Of a DNA stretch of 64,000 nucleotides, positions 34,649 through 43,690 are shown in pieces. The notes under the pieces are model-generated. The model made no database searches. It saw nothing but the letters and a program-made list of their open reading frames with translations, and was not told the DNA's origin. This stretch comes from Ideonella sp. Lineage in GTDB: Bacteria > Pseudomonadota > Gammaproteobacteria > Burkholderiales > Burkholderiaceae_C. The stretch covers positions 186,001 to 250,000 of the forward strand of contig JABTUY010000003.1 in the NCBI GenBank assembly GCA_015075165.1, given 5' to 3'. The position numbers were made by a program, and so were the translations under genes. Within the stretch, counting starts at the first letter, position 1, and every line of letters begins with the position of its first letter.

Positions 34649-36698
34649 GGTGGATCTCCTCGGCCAACTCGCGCGAGATACCGTCGACGCTGGCCAGGTC
34701 GTCGACGCTCGCCGCCGCCACGCCGCGCACACCGCCGAAGCGCTGCAGCAGCCGGGCCCGCTTCTTCGGCCCGACGCCATCGATGTCCTCGAGACGGCTG
34801 CCGCCGGTGCGCACCTTCGCGCGCCGCGCGCGCATGCCGGTGATCGCGAAGCGGTGCGCCTCGTCGCGGATCTGCGCCACCAGCATCAGCGCCGCCGAAT
34901 CGTGCGCCAGCGCCAGCTTCGGCCGCCCGTCGGCGAACACCAGCTCCTCGAGGCCGACCTTGCGGCCCTCGCCCTTCTCGACGCCGACGATCAACGACAG
35001 GTCGAGCCCCAGCTCGCCGAACACTTCGCGCGCCACCGCCACCTGGCCAAGGCCACCGTCGACCAGCACCAGATCGGGCAGGCGCTTCGGCGCCGCGCGC
35101 TTCGCGCTGCCGGCCGCCGCCGACCCGGCTGCCGCATCGCCGGGCGCTGCGGCAGCGGCATCGTCGGGTGCATCGGCCGTCTCGCTGTGTGGCGCCCCAG
35201 CCGCCGGCGTGACCTCTTCGACCGCTTCGACCAGCCTGGCATAGCGCCGCATCAGCACCTGGCGCATCGCGGCGTAGTCGTCGCCGGCGGTGATGCCTTC
35301 GACGTTGAAGCGGCGGTAGTCGGCAGGGCGCATCGCGTGGTTCTGGAACACCACGCACGATGCCTGCGTGGCCTCGCCGGCCGTGTGGCTGACGTCGAAA
35401 CACTCGATGCGAAAGGTTTCGAGGTCGTCCACCGGCAGGTCCAGTGCGTCGACCAGCGCGCGCGTGCGCTCGCGCTGCGAGCCCTCTTCGGCCAGCAGCC
35501 GCGCGAGCGCGATCTGCGCGCCCTTCACCGCCATCTCGAGCCAGATGCGCCGCTGCTCACGCGGCTGGTGCTGCGCTGCCAGGCGCACGCCCAGCTGCTC
35601 GCCGAGCGCGTCGACCAGCCGCGGGTCGAGCGCATGGCTGGTCACCAGCGACGGCGGCGGCGGGTTGGCCAGGTAGTGCTGCGCGACGAACGCCTCGAGC
35701 ACGCGCTCTTCGGCACTGCGCACCGCACCGTCTGGGTCACCCTCCGATTCGCCATCGGACCCGACGGGCAGCGCAACCGCCCACGCCTCGAGATCGGCAC
35801 CGCTGCGCGGAAAGTACGCGCGGTCACCGAGGTGGCGGCCGCCGCGCACCATCGCCAGGTTGACGCAGGCGCGGCCGCCCTGGCAGCGCACCGCGAGGAT
35901 GTCGACGTCGCGCTCGCGCGCCGACAGGCTGCTTTGCTCCACCGATTGCTGATGCAGCACGCGCGACAGCGCGCCGATCTGGTCGCGCACAGCGGCCGCG
36001 CGCTCGAACTCCAGCGCATCCGAGAGCGCCATCATCCGCGTCTGCAGCTTCTGCATCACGGCGTCGGCGTCGCCGAGCAGGAAGGCCTCGGCATCGGCGA
36101 CGTCGCGCGCGTAGTCGGCCTCGGCGATGAAGCCGACGCACGGCGCCGAGCAGCGCTGGATCTGGTACAGCAGGCACGGCCGCGAGCGGTTGGCGAACAC
36201 CGTGTCTTCGCAGGTGCGCAGGCGAAACACCTTCTGCAGCAGCAGGATGGTCTCCTTCACCGCCCACGCGCCCGGGTACGGCCCGAAGTACTTGTGCCGC
36301 CGGTCGACGCTGCCGCGGTAGTAGGCCACGCGCGGGAAGCGGTGCCCCACCAGCTTCAGGTACGGGTAGCTCTTGTCGTCGCGGAACAGGATGTTGAACT
36401 TCGGCGCCAGCGTCTTGATCAGGGTGTTCTCGAGCAGCAGCGCCTCGGCCTCGCTGCGCACCACGGTGGTCTGCAGCCGCGCGATGCGCCCCACCATCGC
36501 GCCGATGCGCGTGCCGTCGTGGTCCTTGTGGAAGTAGCTCGACACGCGCTTCTTCAGGTTGCGCGCCTTGCCGACGTACAACACCTGGTCGGCAGCGTCG
36601 AAGAAGCGGTACACGCCCGGCAGCGACGGCAGTGCAGTCACCTCGGCCAGCAGCGCCTCGCGCGCAAGGTTCGGGGTTCGGGCCGCGGCGTCGTTCAT
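34635..36698 (-). CDS. uvrC: Excinuclease ABC subunit C
   Basis: Makes the two incisions of nucleotide excision repair after UvrAB. 687 aa from ATG 36698. The GIY-YIG nuclease domain ([20 protein letters not shown], residues ~22-42) makes the 3' cut. A UVR domain, the RNase-H-like 5' nuclease ([11 protein letters not shown] and [13 protein letters not shown]) and C-terminal helix-hairpin-helix motifs follow. An Ala-rich insert (~residues 485-535) makes it longer than E. coli UvrC (610 aa). A 15-bp tandem repeat ends directly at the ATG and offers an in-frame start at 36743. Confidence 0.95.
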   Translation of the reverse strand: MNDAAARTPNLAREALLAEVTALPSLPGVYRFFDAADQVLYVGKARNLKKRVSSYFHKDHDGTRIGAMVGRIARLQTTVVRSEAEALLLENTLIKTLAPKFNILFRDDKSYPYLKLVGHRFPRVAYYRGSVDRRHKYFGPYPGAWAVKETILLLQKVFRLRTCEDTVFANRSRPCLLYQIQRCSAPCVGFIAEADYARDVADAEAFLLGDADAVMQKLQTRMMALSDALEFERAAAVRDQIGALSRVLHQQSVEQSSLSARERDVDILAVRCQGGRACVNLAMVRGGRHLGDRAYFPRSGADLEAWAVALPVGSDGESEGDPDGAVRSAEERVLEAFVAQHYLANPPPPSLVTSHALDPRLVDALGEQLGVRLAAQHQPREQRRIWLEMAVKGAQIALARLLAEEGSQRERTRALVDALDLPVDDLETFRIECFDVSHTAGEATQASCVVFQNHAMRPADYRRFNVEGITAGDDYAAMRQVLMRRYARLVEAVEEVTPAAGAPHSETADAPDDAAAAAPGDAAAGSAAAGSAKRAAPKRLPDLVLVDGGLGQVAVAREVFGELGLDLSLIVGVEKGEGRKVGLEELVFADGRPKLALAHDSAALMLVAQIRDEAHRFAITGMRARRAKVRTGGSRLEDIDGVGPKKRARLLQRFGGVRGVAAASVDDLASVDGISRELAEEIHRVLH

Positions 36699-36750
36699 CG
36701 CCTTTCCGCTCGTCGCCTTTCCGCTCGTCGCCTTTCCGCTCATTGCCTTT
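36699..36750. repeat. 15-bp tandem repeat, about 3.5 copies, at the uvrC start
   Basis: CGCCTTTCCGCTCGT is repeated at 36699-36713, 36714-36728 and 36729-36743 (last copy with one change) plus a partial copy. On the uvrC strand each unit reads AGCGGAAAGGCGACG, so each supplies GGAAAGG, a Shine-Dalgarno-like sequence, just ahead of the uvrC ATG. Translation from ATG 36743 would add repeated TSGKA residues. Confidence 0.85.
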
Positions 36751-36814
36751 CGATTATCGGGCGCGGTCGCCGCGCGCCGCGCCCGCGCGCTGCACCGCAC
36801 CTCGCACGACGACA

Positions 36815-37972
36815 ATGGTGCCGATGCGCTGGACGATCTTCTGCCGCGTGATCGACAACCTCGGTGATGCCGGCGTGTGCTGGCGCCTCGCGGCCGATTT
36901 GGCCGCGCGCGGCGAGCGCGTGCAACTGGTGATCGACGATGCGACCCCGCTGCGCCACCTGGCACCCGACGGCACCGCGGGCGTCGAGGTGACCGTCTGG
37001 CACGACGCGCTGCCGTTCGATGCCGCCACCGACGCCGTCTGCGAGGCCTTTGGCTGCGACCCGCCGCCGGGCTACGTGGCACAGATGGCGCGCGCGCCCG
37101 CGCCGCCATGCTGGATCAACCTCGAATACCTGAGCGCCGAGCCGTACGCCGAGCGCTCGCATGCGCTGCCGTCGCCGCAGCTCGCCGGGCCGGCGCGCGG
37201 CCTGACGAAGTGGTTCTTCTTCCCCGGTTTCACGCCGGCCAGCGGCGGCCTGCTGCGCGAGCCGGCACTGCTGCACGAGCGCGAGCGGTTCGACCGCAAT
37301 GCATGGCTGCGCGCGCAGGCGATCGAGCGTGCCGCGACCGAGCGCGTCAGCGTGCTGTTCTGCTACGCCCACCCCGGGCTCGACGCCTGGCTTGCCGTGC
37401 TGGCCACCGAACCCACGCTGCTGCTGGTGCCGCAAGGCCCGGCGCAGGCAGCGGTGCAACAGTGGTTCGGCGCATCGCTGCGTCGCGGCGCGCTGCGCGC
37501 GCAACTGCTGCCGTGGCTGAGCCAGCGCGCGTTCGACCACCTGCTGTGGAGCGCCGACCTCAACGTCGTGCGCGGCGAAGACTCGCTGGTGCGTGCGCTG
37601 TGGGCCGGCGCGCCGTTCGTCTGGCAGCTTTACCCGCAGCACGATGACGCTCACCTGGGCAAGCTCGATGCCTTCGTTGCGCGCTGGGCGGCAAGCGCGG
37701 GGCCGTTGCCGCAGGGCGTGGCCGAACTGCTGGGGTGGTGGAACAGCCGCCCGGCGGTGGCGCCTGCGGCACCTGCGACACCCTCGGTATCCGCGGCATT
37801 TGCAGCTCCTGCGGCACCTGCGACATCCGAGCCGATCGCGCCCGCTCTGCCTGCGCTGCGCGACTGGGCCGCCGCCGTGCGGCGCTGGCGTGGCGTATTG
37901 GCGGCGCAGCCCGATCTCGCCACCCGCTTGCAGGAGTTCGCGCGCTCGCGGCGGGGTTCGCCGCCCGGCTAG
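36815..37972 (+). CDS. earP: EF-P arginine rhamnosyltransferase EarP
   Basis: Transfers rhamnose from dTDP-rhamnose to Arg32 of elongation factor P, which is needed for EF-P to rescue polyproline stalls. The 385-aa protein begins with the family motif [20 protein letters not shown] and ends with [20 protein letters not shown] and [12 protein letters not shown], both typical of EarP. ATG 36824 would remove three residues and is equally possible. A C-terminal Ala/Pro-rich stretch (~residues 310-345) is a lineage insert. It is followed 65 bp later by efp, whose Arg32 is conserved. Confidence 0.94.
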   Translation: MVPMRWTIFCRVIDNLGDAGVCWRLAADLAARGERVQLVIDDATPLRHLAPDGTAGVEVTVWHDALPFDAATDAVCEAFGCDPPPGYVAQMARAPAPPCWINLEYLSAEPYAERSHALPSPQLAGPARGLTKWFFFPGFTPASGGLLREPALLHERERFDRNAWLRAQAIERAATERVSVLFCYAHPGLDAWLAVLATEPTLLLVPQGPAQAAVQQWFGASLRRGALRAQLLPWLSQRAFDHLLWSADLNVVRGEDSLVRALWAGAPFVWQLYPQHDDAHLGKLDAFVARWAASAGPLPQGVAELLGWWNSRPAVAPAAPATPSVSAAFAAPAAPATSEPIAPALPALRDWAAAVRRWRGVLAAQPDLATRLQEFARSRRGSPPG

Positions 37973-38037
37973 AATGATGGGCTTTTCGGCAGCGCCGTGG
38001 GATGCGCGCCGCGAAGCCCCAACCCCGAAGGTGTGCC

Positions 38038-38592
38038 ATGAAACTCGCTCAGGAAATCCGTGCCGGCAACGTGATCATGCAAGGCAAGGATCCGATGGTC
38101 GTGCTGAAGACCGAATACAGCCGCGGCGGCCGCAACGCCGCCACCGTGCGCATGAAGATGAAGAACCTGCTCAACGGCGGCGGCGCCGAGGTGGTGTTCA
38201 AGGCCGACGACAAGATGGATCCGATCGTCCTCGACAAGAAGGAGTGCACCTACAGCTACTTCGCCGACCCGATGTACGTGTTCATGGACCCGGAGTACAA
38301 CCAGTTCGAGGTCGAGGCCGAGAACATGGGCGACGCGATCCAGTACCTCGAGGACAACATGCCGGTCGAAGTGGTGTTCTACGACGGCAAGGCGATCTCG
38401 GTGGAGCTGCCCACCACGGTGGTGCGCGAGATCAGCACCGAGCCCGCCGTCAAGGGCGACACCTCGGGCAAGGTGATGAAACCGGCCAAGCTCGCGAGCA
38501 CCGGGTTCGAGATCGCGGTGCCGCTGTTCGTCGAGAACGGCGACAAGATCGAGATCGACACCCGCACGCACGAGTACCGCAAGCGCGTCTGA
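38038..38592 (+). CDS. efp: Elongation factor P (arginine type)
   Basis: A 184-aa translation factor that helps ribosomes through polyproline. Starts [19 protein letters not shown]. The modification loop is [10 protein letters not shown] with Arg at position 32, the residue rhamnosylated by EarP, so this is not the Lys type modified by EpmA/EpmB. It has the KOW-like N-terminal domain and two OB domains ([20 protein letters not shown] in the first). earP lies immediately upstream on the same strand, and a terminator hairpin follows. Confidence 0.97.
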   Translation: MKLAQEIRAGNVIMQGKDPMVVLKTEYSRGGRNAATVRMKMKNLLNGGGAEVVFKADDKMDPIVLDKKECTYSYFADPMYVFMDPEYNQFEVEAENMGDAIQYLEDNMPVEVVFYDGKAISVELPTTVVREISTEPAVKGDTSGKVMKPAKLASTGFEIAVPLFVENGDKIEIDTRTHEYRKRV

Positions 38593-38617
38593 ACGACCGC
38601 TGTCGTCCAGATCCGGG

Positions 38618-38636
38618 GGGCGCCGTTTCGGCGCCC
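38618..38636 (+). terminator. Hairpin terminator after efp
   Basis: GGGCGCC-gtttc-GGCGCCC, 25 bp after the efp stop, followed by the T-rich TTCGTCTTCG. A plausible intrinsic terminator that separates efp from the convergent DUF456 gene. Confidence 0.7.
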
Positions 38637-38661
38637 TTCGTCTTCGTGGGCCGCTGCACGC

Positions 38662-39195
38662 TCAGAACAGGTACGCGAACACGAACACGCCGATCATCAC
38701 GAACACCAGCGCGAGCTTGACGGCCGTGCCCACCAGCATGCCGATCCACGTGGCCACGCCCACCTCGAGCGCGCGCTTGCCCTCGGCGGCGTGGTTGCCG
38801 CCCAGCGTCAGCGGCCCGTTGCGCTGGCGCAGCGCCCACCACTCGCCCACCATCGCGCCCACGAGCGGCATGAACAACAGGCCGATGAAGCCGGTGAAGA
38901 CGCCCAGCACCGTGCCGATCGCGGCGCCGGCAATCGCCCAGCCGCTGGCGCGCACGCGCTTGGCGCCCATCAGTGCGGCCACGTAGTCGGTGGCCCAGGC
39001 GGCCGCCGCGAGCACCGCGCACAGCACCACCACCCACACCGGCACGCGCGTGAAGCCGTCGAGCCACGCGCCCCAGACGATGCCGGCCAGCACCAGCACC
39101 ACGCCGGGCAGCGCCGGCAGCACGGTGCCGAGCACGCCGCCGACGATCAGCACCACGATGCCGGCCCAGGCCAGCCAGCTCGAATCGAAGGACAA
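38662..39195 (-). CDS. DUF456 family membrane protein
   Basis: A 177-aa inner-membrane protein with about five hydrophobic helices rich in Gly and Ala (LPALPGVVLVLAGIVWGAW, AGAAIGTVLGVFTGFIGLLF). The PLVGAMVGEWW motif and overall pattern fit DUF456. The start used is TTG 39195, because GGGAG lies six bases ahead of it; no ATG is available near the conserved N-terminus (SFDSSWLAWAGIVVLIVG). Function unknown. It converges on efp and is divergent from mnmC. Confidence 0.75.
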   Translation of the reverse strand: MSFDSSWLAWAGIVVLIVGGVLGTVLPALPGVVLVLAGIVWGAWLDGFTRVPVWVVVLCAVLAAAAWATDYVAALMGAKRVRASGWAIAGAAIGTVLGVFTGFIGLLFMPLVGAMVGEWWALRQRNGPLTLGGNHAAEGKRALEVGVATWIGMLVGTAVKLALVFVMIGVFVFAYLF

Positions 39196-39343
39196 GGCAC
39201 ACTCCCGTCGATGGTGAAGCCTCGATGATGGCGGCAAATCGGGCGGCTTCAATGCCGGCGCGGCGCCTGCACCCGGTGATGGGTTTCGCTTTCCCCACCG
39301 CGGCGGCGGCACCGTTGCCCATGCGGGCGCGCAGGGTGCCGCA

Positions 39344-41278
39344 GTGACCGCGCCGCTGCAGCCGGCGCGCATCGACTTCGCCGATGCCGCCGCACCGCGC
39401 GCGATCGACTACGACGATATCTACCACGCCCGCGGCGGCGCGTTCGAGCAGGCACGTCACGTCTTCCTGGCCGGCAACGGTCTGCCGCAACGCTGGGCCG
39501 GGCGCCAGCACTTCGCAGTGCTCGAAACCGGTTTCGGCCTGGGGCAAAACTTTCTCGCCACCTGGGCCGCGTGGCGCGACGACCCGGCGCGCTGCGCGCA
39601 CCTGTGGTTTCTGTCGGTCGACAAGCATCCGCCGCTGCCAGCCGACCTGCAGCGCGCGCATGCGCACAGCGCCGAGCCGGCGCTGGCGCGCGAGCTGGTG
39701 GCGGCGTGGCCGCCGCTGACGCCCGACCTGCACCGCCGTGAGTTCGCCGACGGCCGCGTGCACCTGCTGCTGGCGTTCGGCGACGTCGCCCACTGGCTGC
39801 CGCAATGGGTGGCACAGATCGACGCGTTCTATCTCGACGGCTTCGCGCCGGCGAAGAACCCTGCGATGTGGCAGCCGCAGCTGCTGCGGCGCCTGGCACG
39901 CCTCGCAGCGCCGGGCGCAAGCGCGGCCACGTGGAGCACCGCGCGCGTCGTGCGCGACGCGCTGGCCGCCGCCGCGTTCGAGGTGCAGGTCGAGCCCGGC
40001 TTCGATCGCAAGCGCGAGATGCTGCGCGCACGCCATGCGCCGCAGCACAGCGCGCCACCGCCGGTGGGCCGGCGCTGGAGCGCCGCGCGCGCACCGGTCG
40101 CCATCGTCGGTGCAGGGTTGGCCGGCGCCAGCGCGGCGCGGGCACTGGCCGCGCTCGGCGTGGCCAGCCGGGTGTTCGACACACACGCCGAGGTCGCCGC
40201 CGGCGGCTCCGGCCAGAGCGCCGGCCTGCTGCACGGCGTGGTGCATGCGCACGACTCGCCGCACACGCGCTGGTTCCGCGCCGGTGCACTGCGCGCGCAC
40301 AGCGTGCTCGCGCCGCTGATCGCGGCCGGTGCCGTGCGCGGCAGCCTCGCCGGTCTGCTACGGCTCGAACGCGGGCTGGATGCCGGGGCGATGCAGCGCG
40401 TGCTCGATCGCCAAGGGCTGCCGGCCGACTACCTGCAGGTGCTGACCCGTGAGGCCGCCTGCACGCGCGCCGGCTGCGAGGTCACCGCTGCGGCATGGTG
40501 GTACGCCGGCGGCGGCTGGGTCAGCCCGCGCAGCGTCGTGCGCACGTGGCTCGACCATCCGCTCGTCGAGCACACCCTCGGCACGACGATCGAGCGCCTG
40601 CGCCGCGACGATTCGGGGCGATGGCTGCTGCTCGACGCGAACGGGCGCACGCTGGCGCACGCCGAGCACGTGGTGCTCGCCAACGCCGATGGCTTCGCGC
40701 GCCTGATTGCCGCAGACACCGATGCTGCGAGCGATGCCGAGTGGTCATTGCTGCGCAGCCGCGGCCAGATCACCTGGCTGCAGCAGGCGCCGCGCGACTG
40801 GCACCCCAGCGTGCCGGTGGCCGGCGACGGCTATGCGATCGCGCTCGGCGATGGCCTGTTGTGCGGTGCGACCAGCGATCTCGGCGACGACGACCCCGCG
40901 CTGCGCGATGCCGACCACCGCCGTAACCTCGATGCACTGCAGCGGTTGAGCGGCCGCGCCTGGCCGCTGCCCACGCCCTCACCGAGCGGCCGAGTGGCCT
41001 GGCGCGTGCACGCGCGCGACCGCCTGCCGCTGATCGGCGGCGTGCCGTCGGCGACGCACGAGCGCCGCGGCTGGTCGCGCCAGGATCAGCCGCGCTTCAT
41101 CCCCCGTGTTGCCGGCCTGTACCTGCTGGCCGCCTTCGGCTCACGCGGCCTGACGCAGGCCGCGTTGGCCGGCGAGGTGCTCGCCGCGCTGCTCACCGAC
41201 ACGCCGCTGCCGATCGGCAGTGCGCTGCTCGATGCGGTGGACGCGGCGCGCTTTGCCGCACGCGCGGTGCGCCGGTGA
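39344..41278 (+). CDS. mnmC: Bifunctional tRNA modification enzyme MnmC
   Basis: Completes the mnm5s2U34 wobble modification. The C-terminal FAD domain removes the carboxymethyl group from cmnm5U and the N-terminal SAM domain methylates the product. 644 aa. The methyltransferase part (residues ~1-235) has HFAVLETGFGLGQNFLATW and IDAFYLDGFAPAKNPAMW. The oxidoreductase part begins with VAIVGAGLAGASAARALA (near residue 254) and GGSGQSAGLLHG. It ends with the FAD motif YLLAAFGSRGLTQAALAGE. The start is GTG 39344, which gives the family N-terminus. Confidence 0.94.
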   Translation: MTAPLQPARIDFADAAAPRAIDYDDIYHARGGAFEQARHVFLAGNGLPQRWAGRQHFAVLETGFGLGQNFLATWAAWRDDPARCAHLWFLSVDKHPPLPADLQRAHAHSAEPALARELVAAWPPLTPDLHRREFADGRVHLLLAFGDVAHWLPQWVAQIDAFYLDGFAPAKNPAMWQPQLLRRLARLAAPGASAATWSTARVVRDALAAAAFEVQVEPGFDRKREMLRARHAPQHSAPPPVGRRWSAARAPVAIVGAGLAGASAARALAALGVASRVFDTHAEVAAGGSGQSAGLLHGVVHAHDSPHTRWFRAGALRAHSVLAPLIAAGAVRGSLAGLLRLERGLDAGAMQRVLDRQGLPADYLQVLTREAACTRAGCEVTAAAWWYAGGGWVSPRSVVRTWLDHPLVEHTLGTTIERLRRDDSGRWLLLDANGRTLAHAEHVVLANADGFARLIAADTDAASDAEWSLLRSRGQITWLQQAPRDWHPSVPVAGDGYAIALGDGLLCGATSDLGDDDPALRDADHRRNLDALQRLSGRAWPLPTPSPSGRVAWRVHARDRLPLIGGVPSATHERRGWSRQDQPRFIPRVAGLYLLAAFGSRGLTQAALAGEVLAALLTDTPLPIGSALLDAVDAARFAARAVRR

Positions 41279-41374
41279 CACCGCGCAGCGCGCCCGCGCG
41301 ATCGGCGCGCATCGGTGTTGAACGCGCCGAAGCGGATCCATCCACCCGGGTTGCGCCCGATGGCACAAACCCGA

Positions 41375-41423
41375 TTGACGAGGATCGTTCCGGGTTCCAT
41401 TGTTGTGATCACTGAACAGATCA
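41375..41423 (+). promoter_or_regulatory. Promoter and candidate operator upstream of the GntR gene
   Basis: TTGACG (41375-41380) and CATTGT (41398-41403) are 17 bp apart. Immediately downstream lies the inverted repeat TGATC-n8-GATCA (41406-41423), placed where a repressor would block transcription. The rest of the 253-bp gap after mnmC shows no gene. A plausible autoregulatory site for the GntR protein encoded next. Confidence 0.5.
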
Positions 41424-41531
41424 GGCACCGAGTATGAGCCCCGCAGCAGCCCCGCGCACCCGGCCCGCCGCCGCGGCGCGCGGCCCGCGGCCTGCCGGCA
41501 GCGGTCGCCAGCGCGCGGGCGGAGGTCGCTG

Positions 41532-42260
41532 ATGCGAGCCGCCGCACGCGCCACTGCCAGCGCGCCGAAGCGCCACGGTGGCTCGCCGCCGGCGGCACGG
41601 GATGCAGCCGTCACCCGCCGCGAGCAAGCCTATCGCCGCATCCTCACGATCGTGCTCGGCGGCGGACTCGGCGAACACGAGTTCCTCAGCGAGCAGCGCC
41701 TTGCCGAGAAGCTCGGAATGAGTCGCGCACCGGTTCGCGAGGCGCTGCAGACCTTGTCCACCGAAGGGCTGCTGCAGACCGTGCCGCGCGTGGGCTACCG
41801 GGTCGCACCGCTGAGCTTGGCCGAGACGCTCGACGCACTCGAGGTGCGGTTGCTGCTCGAATGCGAGGCGGCGAGCCGGGTCTGCCGGCTGCGCGACGCG
41901 GCGACGCTGGCGCGGCTCGACGGCCTGATTGCCGCCGAGCGCGCGAACGACAGGCGCCCGATGCCGTCGCTGGCTGAGCCAGAAGAGCTTCAAGCCTGGT
42001 TTCGCGCCGGCGACGCCGTGCACCTGGAGCTGGCGGCGATGTCGGGCAACACCGTGCTCGAGCGCGAGATCGCGCGCATGCTCGATCTGCTGCGCCGGCC
42101 CACCCTGCAGGTGATGCTGCGCGCGGGCGGTCAGCCCGAGGGCCGGCACTATCACCGCGAGATCCTCGAAGCCGTACGCGCCGGCCACGAGGCGCAGGCT
42201 CTTGCGGCGCTGCGCAAGGATGTGCTGATCCTGCGCGAACTGATCGCCGGCCAGGCGTAG
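41532..42260 (+). CDS. GntR-family regulator with FCD domain
   Basis: A 242-aa regulator. The N-terminal winged helix-turn-helix is LSEQRLAEKLGMSRAPVREA with LQTLSTEGLLQTVPRVGYRV. The C-terminal all-helical FCD ligand domain follows (AVHLELAAMSGNTVLEREIA, then RHYHREILEAVRAGH), with His residues that usually hold a metal and an acid ligand. The first ~27 residues are Ala/Arg-rich and may not be translated. It leads a plus-strand run (oxidase, ABC transporter, hydrolases) that it probably represses until an acid or amino-acid inducer is present. Confidence 0.9.
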   Translation: MRAAARATASAPKRHGGSPPAARDAAVTRREQAYRRILTIVLGGGLGEHEFLSEQRLAEKLGMSRAPVREALQTLSTEGLLQTVPRVGYRVAPLSLAETLDALEVRLLLECEAASRVCRLRDAATLARLDGLIAAERANDRRPMPSLAEPEELQAWFRAGDAVHLELAAMSGNTVLEREIARMLDLLRRPTLQVMLRAGGQPEGRHYHREILEAVRAGHEAQALAALRKDVLILRELIAGQA

Positions 42261-42270
42261 GCAGCGTTCG

Positions 42271-43587
42271 ATGGCCTCCGTCTCGAACGACCCGCATATA
42301 GCCGACCCTGAGTCGCTGTGGTCGGCCGTGACCCCGCCGTTGCCGGCGTATCCGCGGCTCGAAGGCAGCGTCGGCGCCGACGTCGTCGTGATCGGCGCGG
42401 GGTTCACCGGCCTGTCCACCGCGCTGAACCTGCGCAAGGCGGGCGTCGACGTGGCCGTCGTCGAGGCCGCCGAGCCGGGCTGGGGTGGATCGGGCCGCAA
42501 CAACGGCCAGGTCATCCCGACGCTGACGCGGCCCGACCCCGATGACATCGAGGCGCGCCACGGCGAGGCCGGCGAGCGCTTCGTCGCGCTGCTGCGCGAC
42601 AGCGCGTCGATCCTGTTCGACACCGTGCGCGAACACGCGATCGCCGCCGAGGCCGAGCAGACCGGCTGGGTGCAGCCGGTGCACAGCCCCGGGCGCATCG
42701 CGATCTCCGAACGGCGCGTGCGCCAGTGGTCCAAGCGCGGTGCGCAGGTCGAATTGCTCAGCGCCGCTCAGGCGCGCGAGATGCTCGGCTCGCAGGCCTG
42801 GCATGGCGGCTTCTGGAACCGCACCGGCGGCCACATCAACCCGCTGGCGCTGGCGCGCGGGCTGGCGCGCGTGCTCGCCGATGCCGGCGGCCGCATCTTC
42901 GTGCGCACGCCGGCGCTGGGCTTCGCGCGCGACGGCGGGCAATGGCTCGTCCGCACGCCGGGCGGCTCGGTGCGTGCACGGGCCCTGGTGCTGGCGACCA
43001 ACGCGTACACGGGCGAGTTCTCACGCTCGCTCGCGCCGCGCATCGCGCGCGAGCTGGTACCGGTGCTGTCGTGGCAGATGGCGACGCAGCCGCTGCCGCA
43101 GGCCGTGCGCGCCAGCGTGATCCCGGGCCGGCAGGCGATGTCCGACACGCATGGCGATCTGCACTTCGCGCGCTACGACGCGCGCCACCGGCTGGTCAGC
43201 GGCGGCGCGATCATCGCCCCGTTCAACCGCGTCGAGCGGCTGAAGGTGATGGTCGGTGCGCGGCTGCTGCGGCTATGGCCGCAGATCGGCGAGGTTCGCT
43301 TCGAGCACGTGTGGAACGGCTATGTCGGCATGACGCGCGATTTCATGCCGCGCTTTCACCGGCTCGGCCCCGACGCCTGGGCCTGGGCCGGCTGCAACGG
43401 CCGCGCGGTCGCCCTCGCGGTGGCGCTGGGCGGCGAGTTCGCCAAGGCGGTGCGCGGTGTGCCCGAGCGCGAGCTTGCCATGCCGTTCAGCGAGCCGGCG
43501 CCGCTGCCTATGCACACTCTGGCGCGGCGCGTGGCGCGGCTGATGCTGCTGCGCTACCGGTGGCTGGACGGGCGCGAGATCCGATGA
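42271..43587 (+). CDS. FAD-dependent amine/amino-acid oxidoreductase (DAO family)
   Basis: A 438-aa flavoprotein of the DadA/PuuB-like group. The FAD-binding motif is VVVIGAGFTGLSTALNLRKA (residues ~39-58), then EPGWGGSGRNNGQVIPTLT, and the C-terminal WNGYVGMTRDFMPRF and AWAGCNGRAVALAVALGGE. Such enzymes oxidise amines or N-substituted/D-amino acids with release of ammonia or an aldehyde. It starts 10 bp after the regulator stop and precedes the dipeptide-type ABC transporter, so its substrate is probably what the transporter brings in. Confidence 0.88.
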   Translation: MASVSNDPHIADPESLWSAVTPPLPAYPRLEGSVGADVVVIGAGFTGLSTALNLRKAGVDVAVVEAAEPGWGGSGRNNGQVIPTLTRPDPDDIEARHGEAGERFVALLRDSASILFDTVREHAIAAEAEQTGWVQPVHSPGRIAISERRVRQWSKRGAQVELLSAAQAREMLGSQAWHGGFWNRTGGHINPLALARGLARVLADAGGRIFVRTPALGFARDGGQWLVRTPGGSVRARALVLATNAYTGEFSRSLAPRIARELVPVLSWQMATQPLPQAVRASVIPGRQAMSDTHGDLHFARYDARHRLVSGGAIIAPFNRVERLKVMVGARLLRLWPQIGEVRFEHVWNGYVGMTRDFMPRFHRLGPDAWAWAGCNGRAVALAVALGGEFAKAVRGVPERELAMPFSEPAPLPMHTLARRVARLMLLRYRWLDGREIR

Positions 43588-43690
43588 CGGCACGGTCAAC
43601 ACGAATGCGGTCGCCGCGGGCTACCGCGCGCGAAAGAGCAGATTTGCCGATGGCCATCGGCATGGTTGCAACGACAAGGGGTATCGACAC

